A stretch of 64,000 bases of DNA from Ligula intestinalis (GCA_036362985.1 JAYGXS010000004.1:30515818-30579817), one strand, 5' to 3'. Shown: positions 23,136-34,986, counted from the first letter of the stretch. Numbers and translations are program-made. Notes: generated from the sequence alone by a model not told the origin.

Positions 23136-25653
23136 ACTTAAACGTAGGTGGCCACACAGGATCCCCGACAGTGGTGTCCTGAAAAGAACCGCAATCTGCA
23201 GTATTCACGCCAAGCTGTAATGAAGCGATTAGGACATTAGGGTAGATGAGGAGAATCTGACGGCAAAAGCATCGTTAAATTGGTATCTGCAAGACTATCA
23301 AACACCTGCGACCCACTTCTGTAAATTGGGCAGACCTCACCCGGAATCGGTGCACTACCGTATAAAAAATGAGCTATAATCAACGAAACCTATCGCGTAG
23401 GCGAAATCGAAACCACGAGAGAAGAAAAGCACATTTCGAAAACAATGGATGAACACTGCGAATAACTGAAGCCTCCCAAATATTTCCGAATGCCAACTGA
23501 CGTTCAGAGTATGCATGGTACTTGTCGGACATCATTAAACCCAACGCCGCGACCATTCGCTTGAGTCGGCGCAAAGCGTGGTCATTGGTCTGCTATAGCA
23601 TATTCTCCGCCACTAGCACTATGACCCAATCCAAACTTCCGTATTTTCTCCGTACGTTACATCGCGCTTCGGCCTGGTCGGTCACTGAGGCATCTATCAC
23701 ACGGAGCCTAGCGAAGCATTGCCAGAAGTCATCTAATCTCACCAAGATAACCCCGGACATTAGGTTATCCTATGGTCTATTTGGCCATATGTGCCGCCAT
23801 GGAAACCTTCGCTAAAACAGCACACCCTACGACAGTTCGACCGTTGAGAGCGACGTTTACTGTGTGCCCCAATTAATGAGTGCAGCATCGGAGGCCTGTG
23901 TGTTAATAAGTTCATATTGAGGCAGACTTGTACGGTATCTACCGCGTCTTTTCCTACTATATTGCTCCGACAAAAAGTCAGCGCCTAGACGACCGGATGT
24001 GGTTTCGGGCGCAGTAACTTTCAACCCTAAACAGTTTACCTACGCATACTATACACGACCTGAACACAACTATATATAACAAGCCGTTACAAGAGACTTG
24101 CATCTCGCACGGATAGGCGTCAGATTTGTCACATTAAGAGGTCATTTCAGCCCAAGTTCCCAATCCTAGCAGGGACCATTTCAAGATCCTCAGATGGAAA
24201 CCTTACAGATTATGACTCACAATGTGGCAGATGCAAGCGTGCCAAAGCTACTATATCTAGAAATACGCCGGTTTTCCAGTTACGGTCCAATTCTTCCCTC
24301 CTGTGCACTCGTCGAATGTCCAATCCCGTACACCAATGGGTGACGGAAATAGGTGCAGTGACTGACCGGTAATTACTGATTGGCGCGGACTCAGTGTAGT
24401 CCGATTAACGCATATTGTGAGCCGTTCTGATCCGTTTTGGCTCCGTGAAGCTGTGGCACAGCCCATTCTGGCAGTTACACACCTCCCCATAACTGAACAC
24501 TACACATCACGCACATAAGCGACACCTTTCCGAGACATTTCATATCACTCTGAACGTATATGCGATCCACTTTAATCGTGTCGGTATGGCGAGCGTAACG
24601 TCGAAAGCCAGAACATGCTCATTTAACTGAAGTTGGAAGTTTGCCATGCCGGATGTATATTTTTTCGCATTAAGCGACAACCCAGTTGCGTGTAGCACGG
24701 GTAATTTGGATATTCAGCTTTTTTAGCTAAACTTATAACTAATCAGCTAAAAGAATCGGAGAGTGCACGGGTGCGTTGGATGAAAAGGAGTGAGGTCCAG
24801 ACTAGTAAAGCCACCTCGACAGCAAATCAGTGCATATCTCATCAGAATAAAGCTGCTGCCTATGAACCTATCGCAGTGTGCAAAAAAGTCGCGGCTTGGA
24901 AGACTGTCAACTGACGAGATAACGTCTCAGTAGTAAGGGTAATGCTGCAGCCATCCATTTTCCCTCGTTCTTTATGGCTTACTCGCTTATGCGAGATACA
25001 AGGTGCCTATATTGTAGACAATCCGTTTTGTTTTGTCAGCCACTGCGATGGACCTACTTCCGGGCCTCTGGACTTTTTCTTCCTATGAGAGCACGATGCG
25101 AGAGTGTGACAGACACTTTCTTAGTCTAGCCCACTAACTATGAACTAGACAACGCATAAGTCGATATCGCCCCAATTCTGTGAATGTGTTTCTGTGTAAT
25201 CGATCTGTTGCCGTCATATGAACCACTATTGGGCTCTTAGATGATGTCTAACGCAGAAATGAACAGTCGTGACTATGGAATTCGAAACGAGATTAGATAA
25301 AACGGCAGAACTTGTTTAAGCGCACGATATAACCTAGTCGATGTTCCATCAAACAAACAGGTGGAGCACGCAAGTCTTAAATGCGTAAACAAATTAGAAT
25401 TCCAAACTGTATGACGGATTCCTTTCCTTCAATAGATAGCAACGGTAGATGGGTGGAACAGACGGAAGATGACACAAGATTCAACGGGTCAGATTTGGGT
25501 CACGCAAGAAAGGTTATGCAGAATAAAAGGCTTCATAGAATAAGCCATTTAACTGGGGTTATAGAATGACACAAAGAGGGACGAAAGACGAATGCAAAAG
25601 CACTGACGTAGGCAAGATTGTTAGCCAATTTTCACAAGTCAGAATCAAATTGT
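23136..25653. other. no recognised feature
   Basis: About 2.5 kb without a supported gene. A short block at 24862-24925 resembles 20285-20345. Otherwise nothing is recognised. Confidence 0.4.
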
Positions 25654-25781
25654 TTACTCATCCTTAGACTTGGGTGCGGTAGAAGATGCTTCACCGGCGC
25701 ACGATGTGTCATCATCATCCCGTTCGTACACGTGATGGGGTTCTGATGGTCCCAGAAGCCTGCCAACCAGGTGATATCGCT
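25654..25781 (-). CDS. PGRMC1: PGRMC exon 2
   Basis: Exon 2 is 128 bp, preceded by an AT-rich intron ending TATATTTAG. It supplies RYHLVGRLLGPSEP, an acidic run with four Asp and the KSKDE end. Joining to exon 1 restores one frame: 427 plus 128 is 555 bases, 185 codons including TAA. The intron is 555 bp. Confidence 0.82.
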
Positions 25782-26763
25782 CTAAATATAAATAATTATG
25801 GTAGAAAGAAGGAGTTGTGCAGTGGCAGTTAAAAACACACAATGTACATGAGTTATGAACAAAGTATATTCCTGTAATTTGTTTTGCAGATCAAGGAACT
25901 TTGCAGTCAATAAGCATCTGTATCGTATATTAATATACAAGGTATTGCTTAGGGAAATGTGGGTATTGCAGCCATTCCTGATTGGACATTTAAAGTTAGA
26001 CAAGTGCTTCATTCAAGCTAATCAAAAAACAGCTTGCTAACAGAACGCAAAATGAAAGTAACATTTGCGCGAAAAAAACTGCTCCAGCTACGCTGGAGTG
26101 TGAAATTGTTAGGCAATACCTCTCACGTGACATCCCGAGAATTGCAATTTGAATATTTAGGCAATTTAACAAAGAAAAATCATCGCAGCCGAAAACCTTG
26201 ATTCTTAAATAAAGGAATTTATGAGATTTTGCCCCAGCTATTGTTGTCTTAACTTAAAAGGTTTCAAACATTGGACCTACACAGCACATTTGATGTACCC
26301 AATGGACTATGAAGTGCAAAAACTGTTATGTCAAACCTCGAAACTGGAGTTCCCATTCTTTGAGCCTGTTCATTTGATCAGATGTAAGGTCCGAGAGATC
26401 ATCGTAATTGTCAACATGTGAGGGCATGTTTGCCGAAAACATAGCAAGGGATCGAGAAGCGTCACGGCCCGCAAACATCGCATAAGGTCCGTCTTTGCCA
26501 TAAAAGCTCTTTCCGTTATTTGTCACATCAAAAACACTTCCGTTGACTGCTATAAGTATCCGCCCATCAGGTCCTTCGCCATTAAACTGGCTAAGCTCAT
26601 CGAGGGTAAAATCTCTTTTCGGCATGTTAGGAACATCAGCATGCTTGGGCTTGCGATTTAACCATTGAACAGTGTAGCAAGCAATCAACGCAAGGACGAT
26701 GAGGAGAACAGCAAGGCCGCAAAACAGCCAGATATTAGGAGCCAGAAAATCGTGTGTAAACAT
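25654..26763 (-). CDS. PGRMC1: PGRMC-like membrane protein with cytochrome b5 domain (two exons)
   Basis: Two exons (26763-26337 and 25781-25654) give a predicted 184-residue protein, close to the ~195 residues of vertebrate PGRMC1. A short lumenal N-terminus (MFTHDF) is followed by one membrane segment at about residues 11-33. A cytochrome b5-like domain runs from about 50 to 150, with FYGKDGPY and FAGRDASRSLA, the family hallmarks; Tyr residues lie in the heme-contact region. An acidic C-terminus ends KSKDE. In other animals PGRMC proteins are ER-anchored heme binders that act with P450 enzymes and in sterol handling; that role here is by homology. The ATG at 26763 was preferred to the upstream TTG because the hydrophobic segment follows it directly. 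No frameshift is seen, and the gene looks intact. It is orthologous to the PGRMC1/2 pair rather than assignable to one. Confidence 0.88.
26337..26763 (-). CDS. PGRMC1: PGRMC exon 1
   Basis: Exon 1 is 427 bp and covers the membrane anchor and most of the b5 domain, to EWELQF. It ends TTTCGAG before a GTTTGA donor. Reading through the donor gives a short false tail (RGLT) and a stop. Confidence 0.85.
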
Positions 26764-27042
26764 TATTTGCCAGATTCGCCAGAGCAAACTTTCGAAAAAG
26801 TACCATCAAGTTTCATGTAAGGTCGCTCAAAGTCAGTATGCTCACTCGGGTCAAAGTTCACAAAAATGCATGATATGTATCTACGGTTTGTCAGGACCCC
26901 GAATATTTTTTCATTAGTTAGTGAAGAGATAGGGCAAAACATATCTACGGAAAGCGTTCAATGCAAAAAATGGGTACTGCTTAGGTAGGCGACGAGCAGT
27001 AATGGTCAGAGTGCTCATAGCTTGATCATTTTATCCTAAGGC
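26764..27042. other. 5' flank of PGRMC
   Basis: This region lies upstream of the PGRMC start. No promoter element is clear enough to call, and no other feature is recognised. Confidence 0.4.
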
Positions 27043-27480
27043 CGGTGTTAGAGGCAAAGACTGCGCCCTAGAATTTGAGGATTTCTTCGAATTGGCCCGG
27101 ACTGACCATCTGCGACGTCATCCTTTTAAACTACAGAGGAAACTGATCCGTATCGACGTTTGACGAAACGCCTTCTCTCAGAGGGTCATTGGAGCGTGGA
27201 ACGGACTCCCGGAAGATGTGGTCCTCTCAAATACTGTTGACATTTTTAAGCATAAACTTGATTTTCATTTGCTGAGAAACTGTGGCAGATATAATGAACA
27301 AAGTGTCAGTAGCAGCACCTTGCAACTGGCTCACACTTATCGCTGATGTTAAGCCTACATTTGTATATTTGTATTATGTACTATTGTTACTGTGGACCTA
27401 TTATGCGATTTTGGTTATGAATAGGGAGCTCAAGGGCGACAGCCTTCTTCCCTTAATAAAGTGACTTAAAGTGACTTAAG
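27043..27480 (+). pseudogene. CR1/jockey-type LINE, 3' end fragment
   Basis: Plus-strand translation gives VRGKDCALEFEDFFELA, then an in-frame stop, then IGAWNGLPEDVV and FKHKLDFHL: the C-terminal end of a CR1/jockey-type ORF2. The same block occurs at the end of the minus-strand LINE at 33769 and in a fragment at 39529. The fragment ends in a short tandem (AAGTGACTT repeated twice, 27461-27479), typical of LINE 3' tails. It is 5'-truncated. Confidence 0.78.
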
Positions 27481-27738
27481 GTAGAGCCCAATTTAGACTA
27501 CTAGGACTATATAATAACCAAACACATTTGTGAAATGAATTCTCAGCTCTTTTGACCAAATTAACCACAGGTAAGCCTATAGTAAACCAAATATATCTGT
27601 GATTCGTCCTAAATTAACTAACAACAGTAATGAAACGCAACCCTACGAACACAGGCCACGGGGGAAAACGGGAACGAAGAATTTTGCTTGGAGTACTATC
27701 GTTAAGGTACACATTTTCGAGTTCTATTTTATCTATAG

Positions 27739-27992
27739 ATCATTAATAAGAGTGCTTTTTGCCAAAACAATCAACTTGGAGGCTTTAGAAAGCGAAAAAT
27801 GTGCCATCCCGCTGCGCAAACGTTTATCCTGCGGCCGGTGGACGGATTGAATTTCATATTAAGGGGTTGAAGACTGGGATTTTAATCCACCCCTGGCCGC
27901 CGAAAGAACGTTTGGGCAGCGGAATGCCACCTTCTGCTCATTCTTAAGCCTCCAAATTAGTTGCTTTGTCAAAAGACAAGCTTATTAATGAT
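27739..27992. mobile_element. foldback / MITE-like inverted repeat
   Basis: The left arm, 27739-27848, and right arm, 27884-27992, are imperfect reverse complements with a loop of about 35 nt. Matching blocks include ATCATTAATAAG with CTTATTAATGAT, TTGGAGGCTT with AAGCCTCCAA, CCGCTGCGCAAACGTTT with AAACGTTTGGGCAGCGG, and GCGGCCGG with CTGGCCGC. No protein is encoded. The structure fits a miniature inverted-repeat transposon or other foldback element. Flanking target duplications are not clear. Confidence 0.7.
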
Positions 27993-28283
27993 TTTCAGTT
28001 TATTTGGTAAGGGTAATAGGCAATGCCTTTGAAAACCCTATTGGTTACAGTGAAAAGCCCATTTTGGAAGTCAAGTTAAGTGAACGAACGTTTTCAATTA
28101 ATTCATCATCAGGCAATACAGTAATATAAGGGAGGGTAGAGTTAACGAAAGTTTTAGGCAAACCAATCAGTAGTAACAAGGGGGAGAGAGGTGTAAAAGG
28201 ATCAAGGGGATCAGATTCTAGTCTTAATTGGGGACAGAGAAATGGGGGTGGGGCGAGAGAGGGAAGGGGAAGGATTAAGACAA
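27993..28283. other. spacer and 3' flank of the Penelope-like element
   Basis: Non-coding. It lies downstream of the Penelope-like coding region (minus strand) and may include its 3' untranslated part. TGCCTTTGAAAACCCTATTGG at 28024-28044 loosely resembles sequence near 32942-32962. Confidence 0.35.
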
Positions 28284-29012
28284 TTAGTTAATGTCATCCA
28301 GTGGTCCTCGTCTCGGGTTTTGTTGGGTTGCGTGAGGACGCAATGTGTCAACGTCTTGAGACTGTGTCGGTGGCCTTTGGATGATTGCTGCCGCTGTCTC
28401 ATCATTGTTTTGCGACGTAGTAAGAGGCGTGAGGGCGGATGTTGAAAAGGCTTTTGGCCACGGGAGCCTTAGGGCCACTACAAATGCTTTCTGCGCACAT
28501 AAAATTGGGTTTGTGAGGCGAATGGCGACTGCTTCTGCCATTGCAAGTATCCGCTGACGCAGGAACCTAGAGTGTTTAGCCGGAACTTTATAGATGACTC
28601 TAACTGCTTGGTTGACGTCTACCCGATGACCGCTGTCTACCAAGTGAGCCAGAATTGCGCTTGATATCGACTTAGTTTCGCCTCTGTTTAACCACGCAGG
28701 GTGATTCACTCGCATGCAGTTGTATAGACGTCTAATCGTTCGACCAATGTAACTTGCCCCACAGGAGCATGTAAAGTTATAGATACACATTGATGTGGTC
28801 TGGAACGGCAGTCTATCCTTGCCTTCAAGGCGAAGAAGTGGAGTGCTTGAGAACAATAATCTTAACTTTGCTGCTGGATATGTACGCGCGATTGCAACGT
28901 TCAGACGAAGCTGTTGAAGTTCGCTTGCTGGATCACCTTGAAAAGGCAATGTAAGAAATATGGTTTTCTTCTCAGCCGTCAGTACCTCCGGTCTTGGTGG
29001 ACGTTCCTCCAT
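28284..29012 (-). pseudogene. Penelope-like GIY-YIG endonuclease domain
   Basis: This 242-codon stretch is in the same frame as the RT part to its right, separated by one TGA (29142-29144). It begins around the EN linker, and its core reads YNFTCSCGASYIGRTIRRLY, the GIY-YIG signature with the paired CSC cysteines usual in Penelope endonucleases. HPAWLNRG and HLVDSGHRVD follow, then the RQRILAMAEAVAIRL helix. The same C-terminal blocks occur in fragments at 15305-15770 and 59570-59810, although the sequences differ enough to be separate subfamilies. Confidence 0.85.
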
Positions 29013-29141
29013 AAAGTTATCGATGAACTTATCGGGAAAGCCATTTTCTTGTAAGGTAGTTTTAAGCAGTGTGAGTTCTTCCTCCAGTGTCTCTGGAGAA
29101 CATACTATCCTAGCTCGGTTCGTGAGGCAGCGGACGAGGCC

Positions 29142-29986
29142 TCATTTCTGACTTAGTGGCACAAAACTGTAGAAGTTAGTGTATTGCCCTGTCCAGGTCT
29201 TCTTACGAAACACACTTCTAATTATTGATCCATCAGATCCTCTACTAAGGAGGACGTCCAGAAAGGAGAGACACTGTCTGTCCTCTTTTTCCAAAGTGAA
29301 GGTTAACGCTGAATGCACCTGATTCACTTTATCTACGAATGTGTCAAGCTCAAGTCTTCTGTCTGCTATTATAAATATATCATTCACATAGCGAGCATAG
29401 GCTGGAAGGTCTTTTACAATAGGAGAAAGTTTGTTGCTCTCCATTTTGCCCATGAAAGTATCCGCTAAAAGAGGTCCAAGCGGTGATCCCATCGCTACTC
29501 CATCGATTTGGCGGTAAAATTGGCCATTAAGGCTGAATTGCACGTTTAAAGTGCAGCTTAAGAGTAATTGCTTCATTCTCCGATCGGCATGCCGATTGGG
29601 AACTCTTTTTTAACAATTTCGTCACACAAAAATTCTATGGTTTCTGTGAGGGGAATGTTGGTGAACATTGACGCGACATCTAGGGATAACATCGTTTTAC
29701 CGTTGATATTAGTGTTTCTTATGGATTCGACGAATTTAAACGTGTCCCGTAAGCTATGTGGTGCTATTTGGTGCTGAATCGGTTTCAACTTTTCTGCCAG
29801 CCACTTTGTAATTGCATGATAGGGTGAGTTGCACATGTCCATTATTGGCCGTATTGGAACGTCTGGCTTGTGAATCTTTGGCAAACCATAAAGCCTTGAT
29901 GATGGATTAATCGAAAACATTCGTTCGCTTAACTTGACTTCCTTAATGCTTACATGGGTATCATCGCTGAACTTAAAAAAACCCAT
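29142..29986 (-). pseudogene. Penelope-like reverse transcriptase (frameshifted)
   Basis: Two frames join at a single-base frameshift near 29575. The right frame, 29986-29573, has SRLYGLPKIHKPDVPIRPI, KWLAEKL and SLDVASMFTNIPL, the Penelope RT fingers and palm. The left frame, 29576-29142, has DGVAMGSPLGPLLADTFM and then YARYVNDIFII, where Asn replaces the first catalytic Asp. FLDVLLSR follows. The enzyme in this family copies its RNA at exposed DNA ends; this copy is inactive. Confidence 0.88.
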
Positions 29987-29990
29987 TTAT

Positions 29991-31765
29991 TGATAAAAAA
30001 AGCAACTTTCGAAAAATACGCACTGTAAATGTAGTTCCTGAATTAAAATTATTCATCTTCGGATACCCGGATTTCTCCAAAATCCCCCCCCCCCCCCCCA
30101 TTCCGTGGTATACGTACAAAAAGGATTAGTCACAATCATTTGCTTTCTTTCTATAACATTATTATGAATTCTCCTGTTTAGCTAGCAGTGCATACAGATC
30201 ACGATTGATTGAATATCAGAAGAAAGATAGGCGGAGCCTTTGAAAACTGCATTTGTATATAAATTCTCGCAAAGTATGCCTATGCTACAGAATTATATGC
30301 CTTCATGCTATAAATCATTGATATCTGCCAGATATATCGCAATCGAGTAAAGTTTCATCAAATCTTATTTTAAATGCCTCAAAGATTTCAGCAGGAACAA
30401 CCGAAGTGGGGATTTTTTTCATATTATGATCAGCCAATAGAAAAAAATTGCCCGCACTTAAATTTTGGCGTTATTTGCCTCCAGTTTGTCACAACCTACT
30501 CTTCAACAATATTATTGTTGACTAGTTTGGTCGCTCTTTGTTGAAATTATTCCAGTAGAGTGAAGCAGAAACAAGAACATTTGAGCGAGCTGCACCCCCT
30601 ATAATTGTCGCATCATTTATTGCTATCGGTTTCTCTGGCGATAACTCTCTTACAAGTTTATTTTCTCAGAGCACTAACTAGAATTTACATTGGCAGTTAG
30701 AAGGTAGTGTCAAGGCAAGGATACTTCAGTTGTAAAATACTGACAATGCATACATTGGTGCCCTGCGTAAGCAGCCGGATGAACAGCAGAAATTAATAAT
30801 ATTGTAAATATGGCAGAGTTCATCCAGCCTCCATGTTCAAAAATCTGTAGGAGATAAAATTGCTCCAGTGATAGATACAGAGGAAGGAAGACTCATAAGA
30901 TAATAGGGCCGTGCTGTTGATGGAAACGTTTGCGGATTCAAAACGCTCATTGTTTCGGGAGAAATCCTATAAGAGCAAGGGATACTCTTTAGAATCGAAT
31001 AACCGTACGATTAGTTGCGTACTAAACAATGAGAAAGGTAAGACAGAGGAAGTGTTAGGAACCCAGCCTAATCAAATGCCAGCATAACCTTGCAGGCTGT
31101 ATTGAAGCGTCGTGCCTGTGGCCGGCTGCCTAAATCGATTCATTTTTCAATGCAGACTGTCTGAAGGTCAGATGCCTTCGCTGGTGACCGCGTTCGGTCA
31201 GCAGCCAACAATTGTTCATTGTTCGACGGGAGCTACCTCGAGGTCTTGTGTCTACGCTGTGACTGCCCCCACGTGATAACATAAGACTGCGGACTGGACC
31301 GTATATACACACGTGCGCACGCGCATTACAGCGCACGCGCGTGCCCAAATAGTCTTAGTTACCCAAGGACCATTTACATGCGCCACATGACAAGTGACCT
31401 TACCCCAACACCCCTAATCATGCCACAAATACAAAGCGCTTGACAATCACATATAAGCAACATCCACGTCTCAGGGAGTGGGTTGCAAGACGGTCTCGAC
31501 ACAGCCAGTCCACCTCAGGCCCAGGCTTCGTCCTGCAGCCAGACATTCAGCACTGGACAATGCCAGCGGCAGACTGCCACATGAGACAGCAGCTCCGGAT
31601 TTCGCTCACAACAAACAATTAGTCGGGTGGGTTCCACTTCCATGTCCTTCTTGTTGCGATCTTACATGGGATTTCAAAGGCCATAATAAGAGAGGGGCAA
31701 ACACAGAAGTCACCACTACAACAGGATGTTCATCGCGAGCAACAGGGCCAAATTACTCCACCTCA
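29991..31765. other. no gene; C-run at 30084-30099
   Basis: About 1.8 kb of largely AT-rich sequence without a supported gene. A run of 16 C lies at 30084-30099. Short purine/pyrimidine alternations (ACGTGCGCACGCGC) occur at 31310-31330. Confidence 0.45.
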
Positions 31766-32870
31766 AGCCTGCCGAATCATGTTGGCCGGATAAAATGCAT
31801 GTGCTTGCACTACGAGAACTAACTAACAAAATGTGCAAACCTCTGTCTGTCATCTTCCAAAGGTCTTTTGAAGAAGGCGAACTCTCGAAAGAATGTAAGT
31901 GGACATTCGTCCCCTTGATCTATTAGGGAGGTTCATGATCTGACTGCGCAACTTATGGCCCTGCAAGTCTAATTTGCATCGCATGTAAAATACTGTAGCG
32001 TTTTAACAAGAGGTATTGAATAAGATTCCTGGAAAGGAAAAAAAATATTATGCGATGACCATCATGACTTTCATCGAAGCCGCTCTTGCCTCACGAGTGC
32101 TCTTTACTCACATGAGAAGTGGACAAGGGCCGCAGATAAGGGCTACACCGTTGATGTCATATTTTTCGACTTCAAGAAGGCCTCCGATAGTGTACCGCAA
32201 AGGCTTCTTTTACAGAATATTTCGGTCGTGGTAATTTATGGGAAAATGTTTCAATGGAGCAGTAGTTTCTTGTCTCCCAGAAAGCAGAAGGTCGTTGTTC
32301 GAAACTCTACCTCGGAATAAAGAAGAACAGAAAGTGGTGTACTGCAAGGTTCTGGTTTTGCCCACCAATCTTCCTAACTTACGTAAACGCTCGTATCAAT
32401 AACCTAGATTGTGTATCTGTCCCATTTGTGGATCATATAAAAATATGGACTGAAATTAACTGTGCTGACGACGCAAAGATGCTACACTATAACATCGACA
32501 AACTGATTATCTGGTCGTCCACTAGGCTTCTTAAACTTTCTGTATCCAAGTTTCTGATCCTACATATAAGCTCCGGTCGAAAAGTGACGCATGAACATGA
32601 GTATTTCATATAGTCCACTGAAGTAAAAGAGGTGGAAACGCACAAAGATCTAGGTGTGTAGACAACCGTGACCTGGATGCCAACAGAGCACTGTAAAATG
32701 GCAATACAGAAAGTACATGTTACGCTCAACTGGATCAGACGAGCGTTAAAAATATTCCCAGCTGAACTCTTTGGAACATATATGACACCTTTGTAAGTCG
32801 ATATCTTGACTACGGAATATCAGTTTGGATACCCTAGTTTAAAAAAGAATGTGGACCTTCACGACTAAGT
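31766..32870 (+). pseudogene. decayed CR1-type LINE reverse transcriptase
   Basis: Scattered plus-strand frames preserve an RT in order. CKPLSVIFQRSFEEGELSKE lies in 31830-31900; DVIFFDFKKASDSV lies near 32150-32195 in a shifted frame. A SGVLQGS-like block follows near 32332, then a degenerate palm region with VDHIKIW and a KDLGV motif near 32645. It needs many frameshifts and stops to follow, so it is an old copy. The conserved order and the DFKKA(F/S)DSV motif support the call. Confidence 0.72.
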
Positions 32871-33374
32871 GCAACACGGGCGACGACAGTGGTTGATGGT
32901 CAGGTCAGGTTAGGTTTTTATTGAGGAAAATATAGGTAAATACCTTTGAACTCCCTATTGGTGCAGTTTTTTTCAATGCATTTGATCTGCAGAACACTTC
33001 AGAACAGTGGCGTTGCCAGAAATTTGAGAGCCGACAGTGAAAAAACTCCTTAGGCATTGTTCAGAAGTCTAGGGGTTTAAATGCCATTTGAGAGCTTTAA
33101 GGAGAGAAACTGTCGCCCGGGGGGGAAGTGGGGGTGGAGGGGGGGGGTGCAAAGTACATTCGAAGCGGATGGCCTGTGCTTATAGTGTTTGAAGCATGTC
33201 AGGGAGAGTCCATCGCGGTTTTCGCCATAACAACAATGGTCCCACGAAAAGAAGTTTGTGGAGGTCACGCGAACCTCATCGAGTGTCAGCGATGCGCCCA
33301 TCGTGCACCCTTGTTGGTTTAACGAGTATGCCTACTAACTGACAGAATAAATGTAATCGGTAGTTTTATAAACA
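32871..33374. other. no gene; G-run at 33120-33150
   Basis: No coding capacity is recognised. G-rich runs lie at 33118-33149. Confidence 0.45.
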
Positions 33375-33670
33375 AACATATTACTAAAAATAATCGAGTA
33401 GTGTGTTTTTTACAATGTGATTTTTCCACCATTTGCATTCGGCAACTGGCAGTTTAGTTTCGGGGGCTCAGTGGCTATTTGTTCGAACTTAATCGTGTCT
33501 TAAACATGTCTACAGATGCGTCTGACTTAATCGTAAACGTGTGCTCAGATGGTGACATGACAATGTCCGCGGGCAGAGCATTCCATGCCTGAATTGGAAA
33601 AGTTTTACAAATCCGCGTAGCCTCGGATCACAACGTCTGGTGGACTTGACGCTAACAATTCATGTTATAC
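33375..33670 (-). pseudogene. second CR1-type LINE 3' end next to the larger copy
   Basis: Minus-strand translation gives QAWNALPADIVMSP and then VDMFKTRLSSNK and a stop, the C-terminal block of the same LINE type as 33676-36325. The non-coding tail shares ACATATTACTAAAAAT and GAGTAGT.TG with the tail of the neighbour at 33680. Two LINE 3' ends in the same orientation thus lie within 300 bp of each other. Confidence 0.7.
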
Positions 33671-33768
33671 TAAACTAACATATTACTAAAAATCAGTGAG
33701 TAGTATGTTGATATATAATTTCAGTCTCGCCAGGTCTAATTTTAGTGGGCATTTCGGCGATGAAAATC

Positions 33769-34986
33769 TTAATTTCTCTTGAATGCATCCACAGTTGGGG
33801 ACACCACAACATCTTCGGGGAGAGCATTCGAAGCTTCAACTACTCTATTACCAACGAAGAACTTGCGTGTGTCTAGTCTGGCCCCTTTTCTGCGTAGTTT
33901 GAAGAGATGTCCTCTTAAGTTCGTCGTTGTTGCTAGCTCGAAGAAGTCGCCAGGTAGAAGAAAACAGTCCTGCCCGCGCATTATACGAAATGCTTGTATC
34001 AGATCACCACGTAGCTGTCTGTAACTTAACGGAAATAGATCGAGATTAGCTAAACGTCTTTCGAAGGGTAAAAAGCTCTGACTGGTAACCATTTTGGTCG
34101 CAGGCCTTTGGACGTTCTCGAGGGAATTTAGGTCTTTCGCGGTCCAGGGTTTCCATGCTTGGATTGCGAACTCCAACTTCGGCCGCACAAATGTTCCAAA
34201 GACCTTAGCAAAGCAGTCTTTATTGAAAGCACAGAAAGCCCTTTTGACAAGATACTGGACGGACATCGCAGACTTGGCTACTTTTACGCAGTGCAGCGAG
34301 GGCTTGAGAGACGTAGAGATCCATACTCCCAAATCTTTCTGCGCGTCCACTTCTTGCAGTTGGATGCCATTTAGGCTGTAAACCATGGGGTTTTGAGAGC
34401 TGGGTCGGCCAACTCGTAGGTTACTGCATTTGTTCTCGTTAGACGGCAAAAGCCAGTCATGAGACCAAGTTTGAAGATGGTTTAGGTTTATCTGCAAACG
34501 TTCTTCGTCACCTGAATTTCTGATGACGTTCCAAATCTTAATGTCATCGGCAAACATAGCCACATCGCAGTCCAGTTCACGGACGGAGTCATTGACGTAT
34601 ATGATGAACAGTATAGGACCAAGGACAGAGCCTTGGGGAACACCGCTCTCGACTGCAACGTCTGCCGAATGCTGGTCACCAATATGGACAGTTTGGGAGC
34701 GGCCAAGTAAGAAGCTTCGAATCCACTTCAACAGATTTCCTCGAACACCTATTTGGCTGAGTTTGTGCAGAAGTCGTTGATGTGGGACGCTATCAAAAGC
34801 CTTCTTGAAGTCGATGTAGATTACATGAAGTGGATTTCCTCCATCAACTGCCCGAGTCCAGCGTTCCAAACAATGGAGCAGGTTCGTCACGCAGGACCTG
34901 CCTCTGCGGAACCCATGTTGCGCATCCGATAGAAGGTTACGCTGCTCTAAGAAACGCATCAGCTCTCGCTTTACTACTTTTTCCAT
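33769..34986 (-). pseudogene. LINE reverse transcriptase (CR1/jockey type), one long frame
   Basis: This 405-codon minus-strand frame begins at the RT fingers. It contains LLSDAQHGFRRGRSCVTNLL, IYIDFKKAFDSVPHQRLL with a catalytic Asp, SGVPQGSVLGPILFIIYVND, and MFADDIKIW near 34542-34553 with both catalytic Asp present. The thumb-region KDLGVWIS and the terminal ASNALPEDVV follow. It ends at a TAA just after FKRN, where related copies continue to a short FKxKLD tail. Its start depends on a frameshift from the upstream frame (35222-34974), so it is not a complete ORF2. The RT core itself is the best preserved in the window. Confidence 0.9.

Larger units (their letters stand above)
28284..29990 (-). 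mobile_element. Penelope-like retroelement with GIY-YIG endonuclease, 5'-truncated and dead
   Basis: Read leftward from about 29990, it encodes part of a Penelope-type RT followed by a GIY-YIG endonuclease, the typical order for endonuclease-bearing Penelope-like elements. The N-terminal portion of RT that should precede LYGLPKIHKP is missing. Three lesions are visible. A one-base loss near 29575 shifts the frame. A TGA at 29142-29144 interrupts the linker. The catalytic YVDD box reads YVND at 29379-29390. No flanking terminal repeats were found. Confidence 0.88.
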
